A DNA stretch of 64,000 bases. Source: Chitinophaga pinensis (lineage in GTDB: Bacteria; Bacteroidota; Bacteroidia; Chitinophagales; Chitinophagaceae). How positions within the stretch are numbered: position 1 is the stretch's first letter; every line of letters begins with the position of its first letter. The stretch covers positions 28,427-92,426 of the forward strand of contig NZ_VOHS01000024.1 in NCBI RefSeq assembly GCF_007896845.1, in the 5' to 3' direction. Shown one piece after another: positions 1-9,097 of this stretch. Under the pieces are notes generated by a model. The model ran no database searches and had not been told where the DNA came from. It was given only the letters and a program-made list of their open reading frames with translations. The translations under genes were made by a program, and so were the position numbers.

Positions 1-1
1 T

Positions 2-1219
2 GAGGCAGCTGTATTAACGATAGACGGTCGTGGTGAAAAAGCAACCACTACATTCAGCATGGGAAAAGGAAATGACCTGCAACGTATCAGTCAGGTGAAT
101 ATGCCGCACTCACTCGGATTATTGTATGAGAAGGTAACTACACATCTTGGCTTCCTCCATTCTTCTGATGAATATAAAGTAATGGCACTGGCCTCTTATG
201 GCAAACCTGTTTTTGTCAACGCATTCCGTTCAATGATCAACATGCTTGACAACGGACAATATGCGATCGAAGACGAGCGCATGGTTGAATTACTGGGTCC
301 TGCCAGAAAAAAAGGTGATGAGTTCACTGCACATCACTTTAATATCGCGCATTCATTACAGGCTGTTCTGCAGGAATCCGTACTGCAACTCACTGATTGG
401 TTGTATAAAGAAACGCAGGCTGATAATCTTTGTTTTGCAGGCGGAGTTGCCTTAAATTGTGTATTGAATGCAAAGATCAGAGACGCAGGTATTTTTAAAA
501 ACATCTGGGTACAACCCGCTTCAGGTGATGCCGGCACTGCACTGGGCGCTGCTTTATGGACAGATGCAAAAGAACGTGGCAGCCAGCAAAAAACCTTTCG
601 CATGGATCATGCTTACTGGGGCCCGGAATATGGAGATGATGAGATAAAAGCTTTCCTCGACTGGACGAAAACACCTTACAAAAAACTGGAGAATGTAGCA
701 GAAGAAACTGCAGCACTGTTAGCACAGTACAAAATCATCGGCTGGTATCAGGGACGTATGGAGTTTGGGCCACGCGCATTAGGCAGTCGTTCTATTCTTG
801 CATCTCCCATTTCGGCCAATATGCAGGCCAGACTGAACGAGGTGAAAGACCGTGAAGACTTCCGGCCGGTAGCGCCGGTTGTCCTTGAAGATGTCGCCGC
901 TGAATGGTTTGAGGATGCACACTTCTCTCCTTTCATGCTGTTTGTATACAATGTAAAAGAGGATAAAAAAGATAAAATTCCGGCAGTGACACACGTAGAC
1001 GGCACTGCCCGTATACAAACCATTAACCGGGATCAACACCCGCGTTACTACGATCTTTTACAAGCCTTTTACCAAAAAACAGGCGTACCTGTATTGATCA
1101 ACACCTCATTTAATACGTTAGGTAAACCCATCGTATGTACACCGCGGGATGCCATAGAATGCTTCTGGTCCTCCCCTTTTGACGCTTTAGTAATAGGTTC
1201 TTTTCTTGTTCAGAAATAA
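2..1219 (+). CDS. Carbamoyltransferase (NodU/CmcH family), 5' end outside window
   Basis: Probably transfers a carbamoyl group from carbamoyl phosphate to a hydroxyl of a sugar or secondary metabolite. The reading frame is open from base 2, and the residues before the first ATG (base 59) read EAAVLTIDGRGE, which is typical family sequence, so the true start lies upstream of the window. Family motifs follow in order: FAGGVALNCVLNAK, QPASGDAGTALGAAL, EFGPRALGSRSILASP, FRPVAPVVLED, DGTARIQTI and LINTSFNTLGKPIVCTP; the last ones belong to the C-terminal carbamoyltransferase domain. It is followed after 10 bases by a GT2 gene and then a GT9 gene, so a surface-glycan substrate is more likely than an antibiotic. 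The substrate is an inference. Confidence 0.88.
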   Translation, partial: EAAVLTIDGRGEKATTTFSMGKGNDLQRISQVNMPHSLGLLYEKVTTHLGFLHSSDEYKVMALASYGKPVFVNAFRSMINMLDNGQYAIEDERMVELLGPARKKGDEFTAHHFNIAHSLQAVLQESVLQLTDWLYKETQADNLCFAGGVALNCVLNAKIRDAGIFKNIWVQPASGDAGTALGAALWTDAKERGSQQKTFRMDHAYWGPEYGDDEIKAFLDWTKTPYKKLENVAEETAALLAQYKIIGWYQGRMEFGPRALGSRSILASPISANMQARLNEVKDREDFRPVAPVVLEDVAAEWFEDAHFSPFMLFVYNVKEDKKDKIPAVTHVDGTARIQTINRDQHPRYYDLLQAFYQKTGVPVLINTSFNTLGKPIVCTPRDAIECFWSSPFDALVIGSFLVQK

Positions 1220-1229
1220 AACTGTCGCT

Positions 1230-2201
1230 ATGGAAAAAAAAGTAAGCGTTGTAATTCCCTCTTATCAACGCCCTGAATTACTCTCCCGTTGTCTGCAGGC
1301 GCTGGAAGCGCAGGAATTTGATCTCAGCGCAATTGAAGTGATCGTCGTCAGTGACGGACCCGATAAATATACCCGACAGGTAGCCTGCAGCTGGAAATAT
1401 GCAGGACTCGTCGATGTACGGTATATCGCACTACCACAAAAAAAAGGACCGGCCACTGCAAGGAATGCCGGCTGGAAAGCGAGTGAAGCTCCCTTAATCG
1501 CATTTACAGACGATGATACACAACCAGATCCTTTCTGGATACAAAGTATCTGGAACGCATGGAAAGGGGAACCGGCTATCGTCTATACAGGTCCTGTTGT
1601 CGTGCCGATAAAAGGACGTCCTACCGACTATGAACTGAATACTGCACAATTGGAAAAGGCCGACTTCGTAACAGCTAATTGTGCCTGTACCAGAGAAGCG
1701 CTTGAAACTGTCGGTGGCTTTGATGAATCATTTGAAGCAGCATGGCGGGAAGATAGTGATCTGGAATTCCGTTTGCTGCAACACCATATTCCCATTTATC
1801 ACCTGCAAAAGGCGATTGTGGTACACCCTGTCCGTAAAGCTGGCTGGGGAGTGAGTATCAAAGAGCAGAAGAAAAATATTTTCAACGCATTACTGTATAA
1901 AAAATTCCCGCTGGAATACCGCAAACGTATACAAAAGCGGCCTGCATGGAATTATTACATGATGCTCCTTTTCTTTATACTGGGCGCTGTGTTCCTGATA
2001 ACAGGCGATTACACAACAGCCACCGTTTCGTTTGGTGCATGGTTATTGCTGACTGGATTATTTGCAGGCAGACGGCTACGCCATACATCTCATAGCACGT
2101 CGCATGTATTGGAAATGATCGTTACATCAGCAGCCATACCCTTTGCAGCTATTTATTGGAGCTTGTACGGGTCATGGCGTTATAAAGTACTTTATCTGTA
2201 A
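1230..2201 (+). CDS. Family 2 glycosyltransferase with C-terminal membrane anchor
   Basis: Inverting GT-A glycosyltransferase, expected to add a sugar from a nucleotide donor to a growing glycan at the inner membrane. The GT2 N-terminus VSVVIPSYQRPELLSRCL starts at about residue 4; the metal-binding FTDDDTQPD lies near residue 100, and a GGFDESFEAAWREDSDLEFR segment contains the usual acidic catalytic region. Two hydrophobic helices near residues 245-290 suggest membrane attachment. An in-frame ATG at 1206 overlaps the upstream stop codon, but the ATG at 1230, directly before the conserved EKKVSVVIP strand, is preferred. It sits between a carbamoyltransferase (10-base gap) and a GT9 gene (2-base gap), as in one operon. 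Acceptor unknown. Confidence 0.88.
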   Translation: MEKKVSVVIPSYQRPELLSRCLQALEAQEFDLSAIEVIVVSDGPDKYTRQVACSWKYAGLVDVRYIALPQKKGPATARNAGWKASEAPLIAFTDDDTQPDPFWIQSIWNAWKGEPAIVYTGPVVVPIKGRPTDYELNTAQLEKADFVTANCACTREALETVGGFDESFEAAWREDSDLEFRLLQHHIPIYHLQKAIVVHPVRKAGWGVSIKEQKKNIFNALLYKKFPLEYRKRIQKRPAWNYYMMLLFFILGAVFLITGDYTTATVSFGAWLLLTGLFAGRRLRHTSHSTSHVLEMIVTSAAIPFAAIYWSLYGSWRYKVLYL

Positions 2202-2203
2202 AT

Positions 2204-3184
2204 ATGCAAACATCTGTTAAAAAGATTGCCATCTTCCGTGCTTTACAACTGGGAGATATGTTATGTAGTGTGCCGGCATTCCGTGCCCTGCGCACTGCAT
2301 TTCCTGAAGCACATATCAGTCTGCTGGGATTGCCATGGGCAGCATCATTTGTGGAACGCTTCCATCATTACATTGATGAATTCATACACTTTCCCGGTTA
2401 TCCCGGCTTACCGGAACAGCCGATCATACCTGCACAGATCCCTCCGTTCCTCACAGCAATGCAGGAGCGGGAATTTGATCTTGTATTACAGATGCAGGGA
2501 AACGGGTCCGTCGTAAATCCAATGGTTGCATTGTTAGGTGGACGATATACGGCCGGGTACTGGCGCCGCGAAGACGGTTGTCCGGATGCCGGCCTTTTCC
2601 TTGAGTATCCGGAAAGCGTATCAGAAGTAGAAAGACACCTGTTGCTGATGGAATACCTTGATATTCCCCGTCAGGGTACACAGCTGGAGTTTCCCATCAC
2701 CGCAAAGGACATGGACGAATTCAATCAACTCTGTCTCCCGTTGGAAGCACAGGAATACCTTTGTGTGCATCCCGGTTCGAGAGGCAGCTGGCGGCAGTGG
2801 CCGCCACACATGTTTGCTGCGATGGCCGATGAATTTGCAGAGAAAGGATGGAAGATCATACTGACAGGTACGAAGGATGAAAGACCACTCACGGAAGAAG
2901 TAGCGGGATTAATGAAACATAAATCTATCAATACAGCAGGATTGACAACATTAGGTAGTCTGGGTGTATTGATTAAAAACGCCAGAGCATTATTATCCAA
3001 CTGCACAGGCGTTTCTCATATGGCGGCTGCATTTGAAACACCGAGTGTCGTCATCAGTATGGATGGAGAACCCGGTAGATGGGCGCCATTGAACAAACAA
3101 CTACATTATACAATAGACTGGACAAGTGAACCCGATTATGAAATCGTATTACGGCAAGGCATGCGGCTCCTCGAGGCTACCTGA
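2204..3184 (+). CDS. Family 9 glycosyltransferase (ADP-heptose:LPS heptosyltransferase type)
   Basis: GT-B enzyme of the heptosyltransferase family, which moves heptose from ADP-heptose to the LPS core or another glycan. The N-terminus has the IFRALQLGDMLCSVPAFRAL signature. The C-terminal donor domain has HPGSRGSWRQWP, IILTGTKDERPL and LSNCTGVSHMAAAFETPSV. At 326 residues it has the normal length. It begins two bases after the GT2 stop, so the three plus-strand genes form an operon. Its 3' end overlaps the convergent GT9 gene by 36 bases. The HldE/GmhB genes on the facing operon support a heptose donor; the acceptor is unknown. Confidence 0.87.
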   Translation: MQTSVKKIAIFRALQLGDMLCSVPAFRALRTAFPEAHISLLGLPWAASFVERFHHYIDEFIHFPGYPGLPEQPIIPAQIPPFLTAMQEREFDLVLQMQGNGSVVNPMVALLGGRYTAGYWRREDGCPDAGLFLEYPESVSEVERHLLLMEYLDIPRQGTQLEFPITAKDMDEFNQLCLPLEAQEYLCVHPGSRGSWRQWPPHMFAAMADEFAEKGWKIILTGTKDERPLTEEVAGLMKHKSINTAGLTTLGSLGVLIKNARALLSNCTGVSHMAAAFETPSVVISMDGEPGRWAPLNKQLHYTIDWTSEPDYEIVLRQGMRLLEAT

Positions 3185-4266
3185 CGAGGCGCTCCGCCTT
3201 GTCAGCATTGCTGCTACCGTATCAGCAATCCTTGCCGGTGTGGCAAGCGGCAGTTCCTGACGGGAGAAAGACTGATATACATGTTTTACCACCTCATTTT
3301 TACTCTGCATATTTTCAGGCACATCAAAATATAATACTTCGTTGGTGACGGCCCATGGTATATGTTGTGGATTAGTCAGTGCGTACACCACCAGCACCGG
3401 CGTCTGAACGGCAGCAGCGATATGCACTGTACCGGTATTAACAGATACCAGTAAAGGTGCATGGGCAATAAGTACTATCAACTCCTGCAGATTAAACACC
3501 CCGCAGCCGGGAAACAGTTTCCGCCTATCCCTGCAGCAATAGCGGCTGCTTCAGCTTCATTACTTTTCCCCGTAATCACTATTTGACAATCCCTTTTTGC
3601 GAGGATCTTCCTGCCTGCACTGATCCAATCCGTCACTGCGTATTTCCTTTTCTGTTCAGATACCTCCGGATGGAGAATCAGCCAGGGTTGCTCAGGATCT
3701 ATGCCAAGTGCCTGTAATTTATTCCATACCAGTGGCCATAACTTTTCCTGCACGCGTATGCTAAGCTGTCTGTCTCTTATAATACCACCTACACTGGCCA
3801 CTAACTCAAGATCACGTAACACCTGATGACGGATAAAACGATAAGGTTCTTCATCCGGTATCCAATGCGTCAGCAAATGATATGGATTCTCCCGGCAATA
3901 AGCCAGCCTTAGCGGAATCTCCGCCAGATAAGCCAACAGAATGGACGGCATCGGATTCTGGCTATATACGGTAAAAATAACTGCTGCGTCGAAGTGACGT
4001 TCTTTCAGCCGTTGCACCAATTCATGAAACTGTGAAGGAAGGGGAATATTATTGGTCTGCACCCAGGGTACATCGCAGATGATTGCATCGTCTATTTCGG
4101 GAATTTCGGGAACGACGGCCGCACCCATGGTAGATACAAGTACTGTGACATGACAATGGAACGTTTCCTTCAGGGCTTTTATAGCCGGAGTGCTCATCAA
4201 CAGATCTCCTATATTATCCGGCCGTATACATAATATACGGCGGCAGGAATGCCATTCGTTTTTCAT
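3149..4266 (-). pseudogene. Second family 9 glycosyltransferase, broken by a one-base deletion
   Basis: The first part (4266 to about 3500) carries the GT9 N-terminus IRPDNIGDLLMSTPAIKAL and the linker LILHPEVSEQKRKY, then stops being GT9-like after GNCFPAAG. The rest continues in the next frame as VFNLQELIVLIAHAPLLVS and VNTGTVHIAAAVQTPVLVVY, ending at 3149. One extra G in the G run complementary to CCCC at 3499-3502 would restore a single protein of about 370 residues. Its ATG abuts the hldE stop codon, so it is the last gene of the minus-strand heptose operon. I think the break is probably a sequencing error. If real, the transferase has lost its donor-binding C-terminus. Confidence 0.85.
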
Positions 4267-5751
4267 TTATGCTTCCGCTACTTTTAAAACAGGCGTTGTA
4301 TAGATTCGTTTAATGATCAGGGTAGTTGAACGGTCCGGTACAAGCGGCAATAATATTATTTCTCCGCCATATTCTTCCACCGCTGCTGCTTCCGGCAGCG
4401 ATTCTCTGCTATAGTCTCCACCTTTGGCAAATACTGCTGGCTGAATAATACGGATGAGTGGTTCCGGTGTATCATTCGCTTCACTGCCAAAAGAAATGAG
4501 ATGGGTAATGGCGCCCAATCCCGCCAGTACCTGTATGCGATCACCCAGATTATTGATAGGACGTTCGGACCCTTTCAGTCGTTTGATACTTTCATCTGTA
4601 TTGACGCCTACAATCAATACGTCTCCCAGTGAAGCAGCTCTTTCGAGATAGCTGACATGTCCGCTGTGCAGAATATCAAAACAACCATTAGTAAACACTA
4701 TCTTTTTGCCCTGTGCCTTATACATATTACACAAAGCTTCCAGTTCCGCATGATCTCTCACATATTTATCCTTCATGGAAAAATACGCTATCAGTTCTGA
4801 CTGTTTGCAGTGCGCAGTATTACTTTTACCAATAGCGACAGCTGCTGCTGCACCAGCTATTTCGGCAGCAGTGGCAGGCGTCGAATCTGACAGACAGGCC
4901 AGCATGAATGCACTGATATAAGTATCGCCTGCGCCGGATACATTTGGGTTATTAACGGGTCGGGCAGCAGTATGACACAGGAGCTGGTCCTTCAGGAAAA
5001 TCAATGCACCTTCTTCATCAAGTGTAAGTGCGGTGATACCGGCACCGGTCGCTTCAAAGATACCTGCTCCCATTTCTTCCATCTGTCTGGCTTTATTGTT
5101 GCTCAATTCCGGCAATCGAAGTAATGCAGCCGCCTCCTTATAATTGGGCTTTACCAGATCGGGCCGTAATTGTTTGTAGCGGGATAGCTGCTTTGCATCC
5201 ACTGCAATAAACTTCTTATGTTTCTGATTGATCTTTTCCAGTGCATCAATTATCCCGTCAGTGATCAACCCTTTATTATAATCAGCGATTAATATTGCAT
5301 CATGTAATGGCAATTGTTGTTCAAGCATCGCTATCAGTTGCCTTTCGCACTCTTCATCTGGTTGTATTTCCGTTCCTTCATCATAACGGGTCAGTAATTG
5401 CTGTCCGGCGATCACCCTTGTTTTAGTAATCGTCCTCCTGGTATCACAACGGATCACTTCATTGTTTACACCCTCCCTTTCCAGTAATTCTGCAGCCAGT
5501 CCGGCAGCATAATCATCCCCGGTCAGACTCACGAAAGTAACTTTTGCACCCAGATTGCGCAGATTAACCGCCGCATTCGCACCACCCCCCAATACAGATG
5601 TATGAGAACTGATATCCACTACCGGCACCGGCGCTTCCGGAGAAAGGCGGGTGCTGGCTCCTCTGAGATACGTGTCTATCATCAGGTCTCCCATTACAAG
5701 GATAGCCGGTTGTACAAAAGACCTGATCAATGTCTGATATATGAGTTCCAT
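4267..5751 (-). CDS. hldE: Bifunctional heptose-7-phosphate kinase / heptose-1-phosphate adenylyltransferase HldE
   Basis: Makes ADP-D-glycero-beta-D-manno-heptose in two non-consecutive steps, with GmhB acting between them. The N-terminal ribokinase-type domain has VMGDLMIDTYL, GGGANAAVNLRNLGA and the ATP/anion-hole motif NVSGAGDTYISAF. The C-terminal nucleotidyltransferase domain has FTNGCFDILHSGHVSYLERA with the HxGH signature. Total 494 residues, close to the usual size. A longer frame opens at 5850, but the extra 33 residues are not family-like; the ATG at 5751 has AGAAGG just upstream and begins the conserved kinase domain. It overlaps the end of gmhB by 25 bases and abuts the GT9 start, which indicates an operon. 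Confidence 0.93.
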   Translation of the reverse strand: MELIYQTLIRSFVQPAILVMGDLMIDTYLRGASTRLSPEAPVPVVDISSHTSVLGGGANAAVNLRNLGAKVTFVSLTGDDYAAGLAAELLEREGVNNEVIRCDTRRTITKTRVIAGQQLLTRYDEGTEIQPDEECERQLIAMLEQQLPLHDAILIADYNKGLITDGIIDALEKINQKHKKFIAVDAKQLSRYKQLRPDLVKPNYKEAAALLRLPELSNNKARQMEEMGAGIFEATGAGITALTLDEEGALIFLKDQLLCHTAARPVNNPNVSGAGDTYISAFMLACLSDSTPATAAEIAGAAAAVAIGKSNTAHCKQSELIAYFSMKDKYVRDHAELEALCNMYKAQGKKIVFTNGCFDILHSGHVSYLERAASLGDVLIVGVNTDESIKRLKGSERPINNLGDRIQVLAGLGAITHLISFGSEANDTPEPLIRIIQPAVFAKGGDYSRESLPEAAAVEEYGGEIILLPLVPDRSTTLIIKRIYTTPVLKVAEA

Positions 5752-6323
5752 ACCTTCTCGTTTGTTAATGAATGATTGGCAATAAACTGCGCTGCTTCCA
5801 GCAGGTCTTTTGCGATCAATGTCGGTTTTGAATGCTGATTCATATCCCATACCGTCTCATTCCCATTGTTGATGAGCACAGAACGGCAGCCGGCACGGTT
5901 ACCAGCTTCCACGTCATGCAGAATATCTCCTATCATCCATGACTCCCGGAGAGCAATCCCTGATTCTTTGGCTGCTTTTAATATCATACCGGGCGCCGGT
6001 TTACGACAACTACAACTTGTTGTATACCCGGCTATCTTCCCGGCGGGATGATGCGGACAATAATAAAATCCGTCAAGCCGGATGTCAGCATCCCCCAGTA
6101 ATTGTCTTATAGTGGAGATCACAGGTTGCATGTCTGCTTCTTTGAAATAGCCATGCGCAATACCTGCCTGATTGGAAATCACGATCAGGGAATATCCCTT
6201 GCGCTGTAACAGCTGCAGCCCCTCAATAGCGCCATATTCAAGCGTTATTTTCTGAGGATCTACATTGTAAGGAACATTCCTGATCAATGTTCCATCTTTA
6301 TCTATGAATATTGCCTTCTTCAT
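5727..6323 (-). CDS. gmhB: D-glycero-beta-D-manno-heptose-1,7-bisphosphate 7-phosphatase GmhB
   Basis: HAD-family phosphatase that removes the 7-phosphate from heptose bisphosphate between the two HldE reactions. The catalytic loop FIDKDGTLIRNVPYN is at residues 6-20, motif II is VISNQAGIAHGYF, the zinc-binding loop contains CPHHP and CSCRKP, and the last acidic motif is WMIGDILHDVEAGNRAG. The 198 residues match the family. It overlaps the preceding glycosyltransferase by four bases (ATGA type) and the following hldE by 25 bases. GmhA (sedoheptulose-7-phosphate isomerase) and HldD (epimerase) are not in the window, so the rest of the pathway is elsewhere or the D,D-heptose is used directly. 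Confidence 0.92.
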   Translation of the reverse strand: MKKAIFIDKDGTLIRNVPYNVDPQKITLEYGAIEGLQLLQRKGYSLIVISNQAGIAHGYFKEADMQPVISTIRQLLGDADIRLDGFYYCPHHPAGKIAGYTTSCSCRKPAPGMILKAAKESGIALRESWMIGDILHDVEAGNRAGCRSVLINNGNETVWDMNQHSKPTLIAKDLLEAAQFIANHSLTNEKVWNSYIRH

Positions 6324-7587
6324 AAACTCAGCCTTTCTCCTTTGCCGGAATTCTGCTGATACACCAGACTGTTTCTTCCGATGATCTTCTCGTACACAGT
6401 CTGCATGTCCTGCGCAACTAATTCCCAGGTAAATAACTTGTTGATCCTGCGGATAGCATTTGCACTCATTTCGCGCAGTCTGACAGGAGAACGTAACAGT
6501 GAGTTGACCTTAGCAGCCAATGCCTCCGGATCTTTTGGTGGTACAAGTGCGCCTGTTTTTCCTTCCAGTACGCTGAATTTGATGCCCCCAACATTACTCC
6601 CTACGACCGGTGTACCACAGGCCATGGCCTCCAATGGCGTAATACCAAATGGCTCATACCAGGGTGTAGTAATAAACAGGTCAGCAGCTGCGTAATAGTA
6701 TTTCAATTCTTCCCGTTCTTTCTGTCCGACGAAAACAACCTGCTCACTGATGTTCAGTTCTTCCGCCAGCGACCGCAATCTATGTAGTTCATTCACGGTA
6801 TCAGCATCCCCTCCCACTATGAGCAATTTTACTTTGAGGTCTCTGAATTTTAGTTTGATAAAGCAGCAATCACGTTATCTACCCCTTTCCTGGGTACCAT
6901 CCGGCCCAGCTGCAACAGGATACGTTCTTCCTGAGAAAGTTTCAGCAGGGAGCGCGCAACTGATTTATTCATCGGGTAGAATTCCTCCGTATTCACACCA
7001 CAGGGTATGATCGTAATCTTGTCTACAGCTGCCTGATAATAGTTAATCAGGTCATCCCTGTCCTGCGGGCACTCGGCGATAATCAGGCTTGCCTCTCTTA
7101 CCGCCCGCTCTTCGATAGCGATACGTTCTTCAGGAAAAGTATCATTATTACCCTGATGAATACGGCGAATATGCCCTAATGCGTGAAACGTTACAACAAA
7201 TGGTATATCGAGTGCTGCCTTAATGTCCATCGCCACAAGCGCTGACATAAAGAAATTCGCGTGTACCAGTTCATAAGACAGCTGTTCTTCCTGCATAAAC
7301 TGCAACATATCACTGGTAAAAGCGGGCATATACTGCAGAAGTGTTTCTTTGGGAATATCTTTGGCAGGACCAGCGTCTATATGTACAACCCGTATCGTGT
7401 CACTAAAATTGGCGACTCTGGGTAGCTCCTGATCGTCCCGCCGTGTAAAGATATCGATCTGATATCCTTTATGGGCCAGTTGCCTGGCTACCTCTCCCAC
7501 GTACACATTCTGTCCTCCCGCATCAGCACCGCCCAAAGCAGCCAGTGGCGAGGCATGCTCGCTGATAAATGCAATTCTCCGTCCCAT
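6320..7587 (-). pseudogene. Family 4 glycosyltransferase, broken by a one-base deletion
   Basis: The first part (7587-6850) has the GT4 N-terminus with GGADAGGQNVYVGEVARQLA, as in the sucrose-phosphate-synthase/MshA-like branch, then PCGVNTEEFYP and LLQLGRMVPRKGVDNVI, and stops just after AALSN. The second part continues in another frame with LLIVGGDADTVNEL, ADLFITTPWYEPFGITPLEA and MACGTPVVGSNVGGI, the donor-binding EX7E region. One more A in the AAA complementary to TTT at 6854-6856 joins them into one protein of about 422 residues. It starts 17 bases after the upstream glycosyltransferase stop and overlaps gmhB by four bases. Sequencing error is the likeliest cause of the break. Confidence 0.86.
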
Positions 7588-7604
7588 AAGTTTTGATGAT
7601 TTTA

Positions 7605-8648
7605 TCAGATGTCGCTGGCAATGGTATTCCGGTCAGCATCCGCTGTCTGTTTACCGAAAAGCTGGTCAGTGTAGATCAACTCATTCATATTCCCATTACA
7701 CACGTTATGAAATAACCTTTCCCAGTCCGCAATAAAGCGGTCGATATTAAAACGCTTCATGGCGGTCGCTTTGGCTTCTGCCCCCATTTGCGCGGCTAGT
7801 TCAGGTTCATTCAGCAACAACTTCATTTTTTTGATGAGGTAATTGATATCAGTATGAATAAAACCGTTTTTCCCATTTTCTATCACAGTGACCAGCTCAG
7901 TAGTCGCCAGTCCGACAACAGGTAAACCCTGCATCATCGCTTCACAGACTGCCAGTGCAAGACTGGTATGTCTTACAGGATGAAAATAGAAACGGTATCT
8001 GCTCCTGAATAATGGTAATTGCGGATGCAAGATCTCTCCGAGACCATCCTCTCCATTACCCATACCTACCAGATCAACCGGCAGTATGTTTCTTACCTGC
8101 TGGAAGATATCCCAGCCAAGTCCCCTTCCGCGCTGAGGGAGGTGATTGATTGTCACGAGACCTTTAGCCAGTTCTCCTGTATAAGGTACATCCGGTGTAT
8201 TAACGCCATGCTCAATGACCGTGGCCGGCGTACGGTTATTATCCCACATAAGCCGGTTGTAATGGGTTACATGCACAAGACAGATACGACGGTCATTTAC
8301 GACGTGCCTTGTTGTTACAGGATTTTTAGCAGGTGTGTTATGCTCCAGATACACTCTGGGCAACCTGCGTTGTGAAGGAGACAGGATATCATACTGATCT
8401 ACCAGATAATCTTTAGTAGATTGATACAGGATGACATCGAAATCGAAGTCCTTCACCATTTTAACCGGAATCTCATGAACGTTGTCCCCGAATGGAAATG
8501 TTTTCCCCCTTCCGTAGTACCCAGGTGTGCGCTGCTCGTTGACAGGAATATAGATATCGAAATTGCCCTGTGACAGGTAATACAGATAACTTCCGTGAAT
8601 GTGCCAAGTAAAAATCTTCAGCCTGGGTCTCTGCTGTGTAGTCGCCAT
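7605..8648 (-). CDS. GT4-type glycosyltransferase
   Basis: Likely GT-B glycosyltransferase of 347 residues and the first gene of the minus-strand glycan operon. The N-terminus reads KIFTWHIHGSYLYYLSQGNF, unlike a standard Rossmann opening. The C-terminal half has a recognisable GT4 donor site: SLALAVCEAMMQGLPVVGLA, then TELVTVIENGKNGFIHTD and a terminal helix containing AMKRFNIDRFIADWERLF. EHNTPAKNP and VIEHGVNTPD also fit this family. No signal peptide or membrane span is visible. Donor and acceptor are unknown. The assignment rests on the C-terminal half. Confidence 0.78.
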   Translation of the reverse strand: MATTQQRPRLKIFTWHIHGSYLYYLSQGNFDIYIPVNEQRTPGYYGRGKTFPFGDNVHEIPVKMVKDFDFDVILYQSTKDYLVDQYDILSPSQRRLPRVYLEHNTPAKNPVTTRHVVNDRRICLVHVTHYNRLMWDNNRTPATVIEHGVNTPDVPYTGELAKGLVTINHLPQRGRGLGWDIFQQVRNILPVDLVGMGNGEDGLGEILHPQLPLFRSRYRFYFHPVRHTSLALAVCEAMMQGLPVVGLATTELVTVIENGKNGFIHTDINYLIKKMKLLLNEPELAAQMGAEAKATAMKRFNIDRFIADWERLFHNVCNGNMNELIYTDQLFGKQTADADRNTIASDI

Positions 8649-9097
8649 ATATATATTTAAATAGGATTGACAGTTGGTAACAAAAATGTGCTTTCGACCT
8701 TCCCGATGTGTCTCTTATTCACCAGACAATTGTTCTTACATATCTAAAATGGGCTCGGATAAAGGAAGATCAATAAACAAACCAAATGTGACGATTCTGA
8801 AATAATTGATTTATAAGATTTTACTTTCGACAATTCTTAGTCGTTGTAAAGCACTGCATTGAAGCGCTTCCCCGGCGGACGCTGCCGCTGCTTAATAATA
8901 TTTCTGCTGCATGGTGGTGTTACAGCTATAATTGCAGATTGCCCCAAGAGTTCTACACTTGATGTATGCTATTCACATCAAAGCATCAAGCTGTATACAA
9001 ACTCCATACACATAGCCATGGCATGATTTTACAACACACTTAACTGTCCTATCTACTCCCTCTCCCATTATTATCTCATCACATAAAAATTTATCTT
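8649..9097. other. Intergenic region between divergent transcripts
   Basis: A gene-free 449-base stretch that must hold the promoters of the minus-strand glycan operon and the plus-strand alcohol dehydrogenase. I see no exact TANNTTTG box. The plus-strand CAAAAATG near 8680 is a 7-of-8 match to the reversed element and could serve the glycan operon. Around 8958-8990, CTTGATG can pair either with CATCAAG or with an overlapping ACATCAA, giving two short alternative hairpins. No coding potential. Confidence 0.4.

Noticed and set aside
4267..5850. HldE start at 5850
   Set aside because: The additional 33 residues lie inside gmhB coding sequence, lack similarity to the kinase domain, and the ATG at 5751 has a Shine-Dalgarno-like AGAAGG.
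8958..8990. Riboswitch or attenuator from alternative hairpins
   Set aside because: The stems are only seven pairs, and there is no recognisable ligand-binding core or terminator stem before the alcohol dehydrogenase gene.
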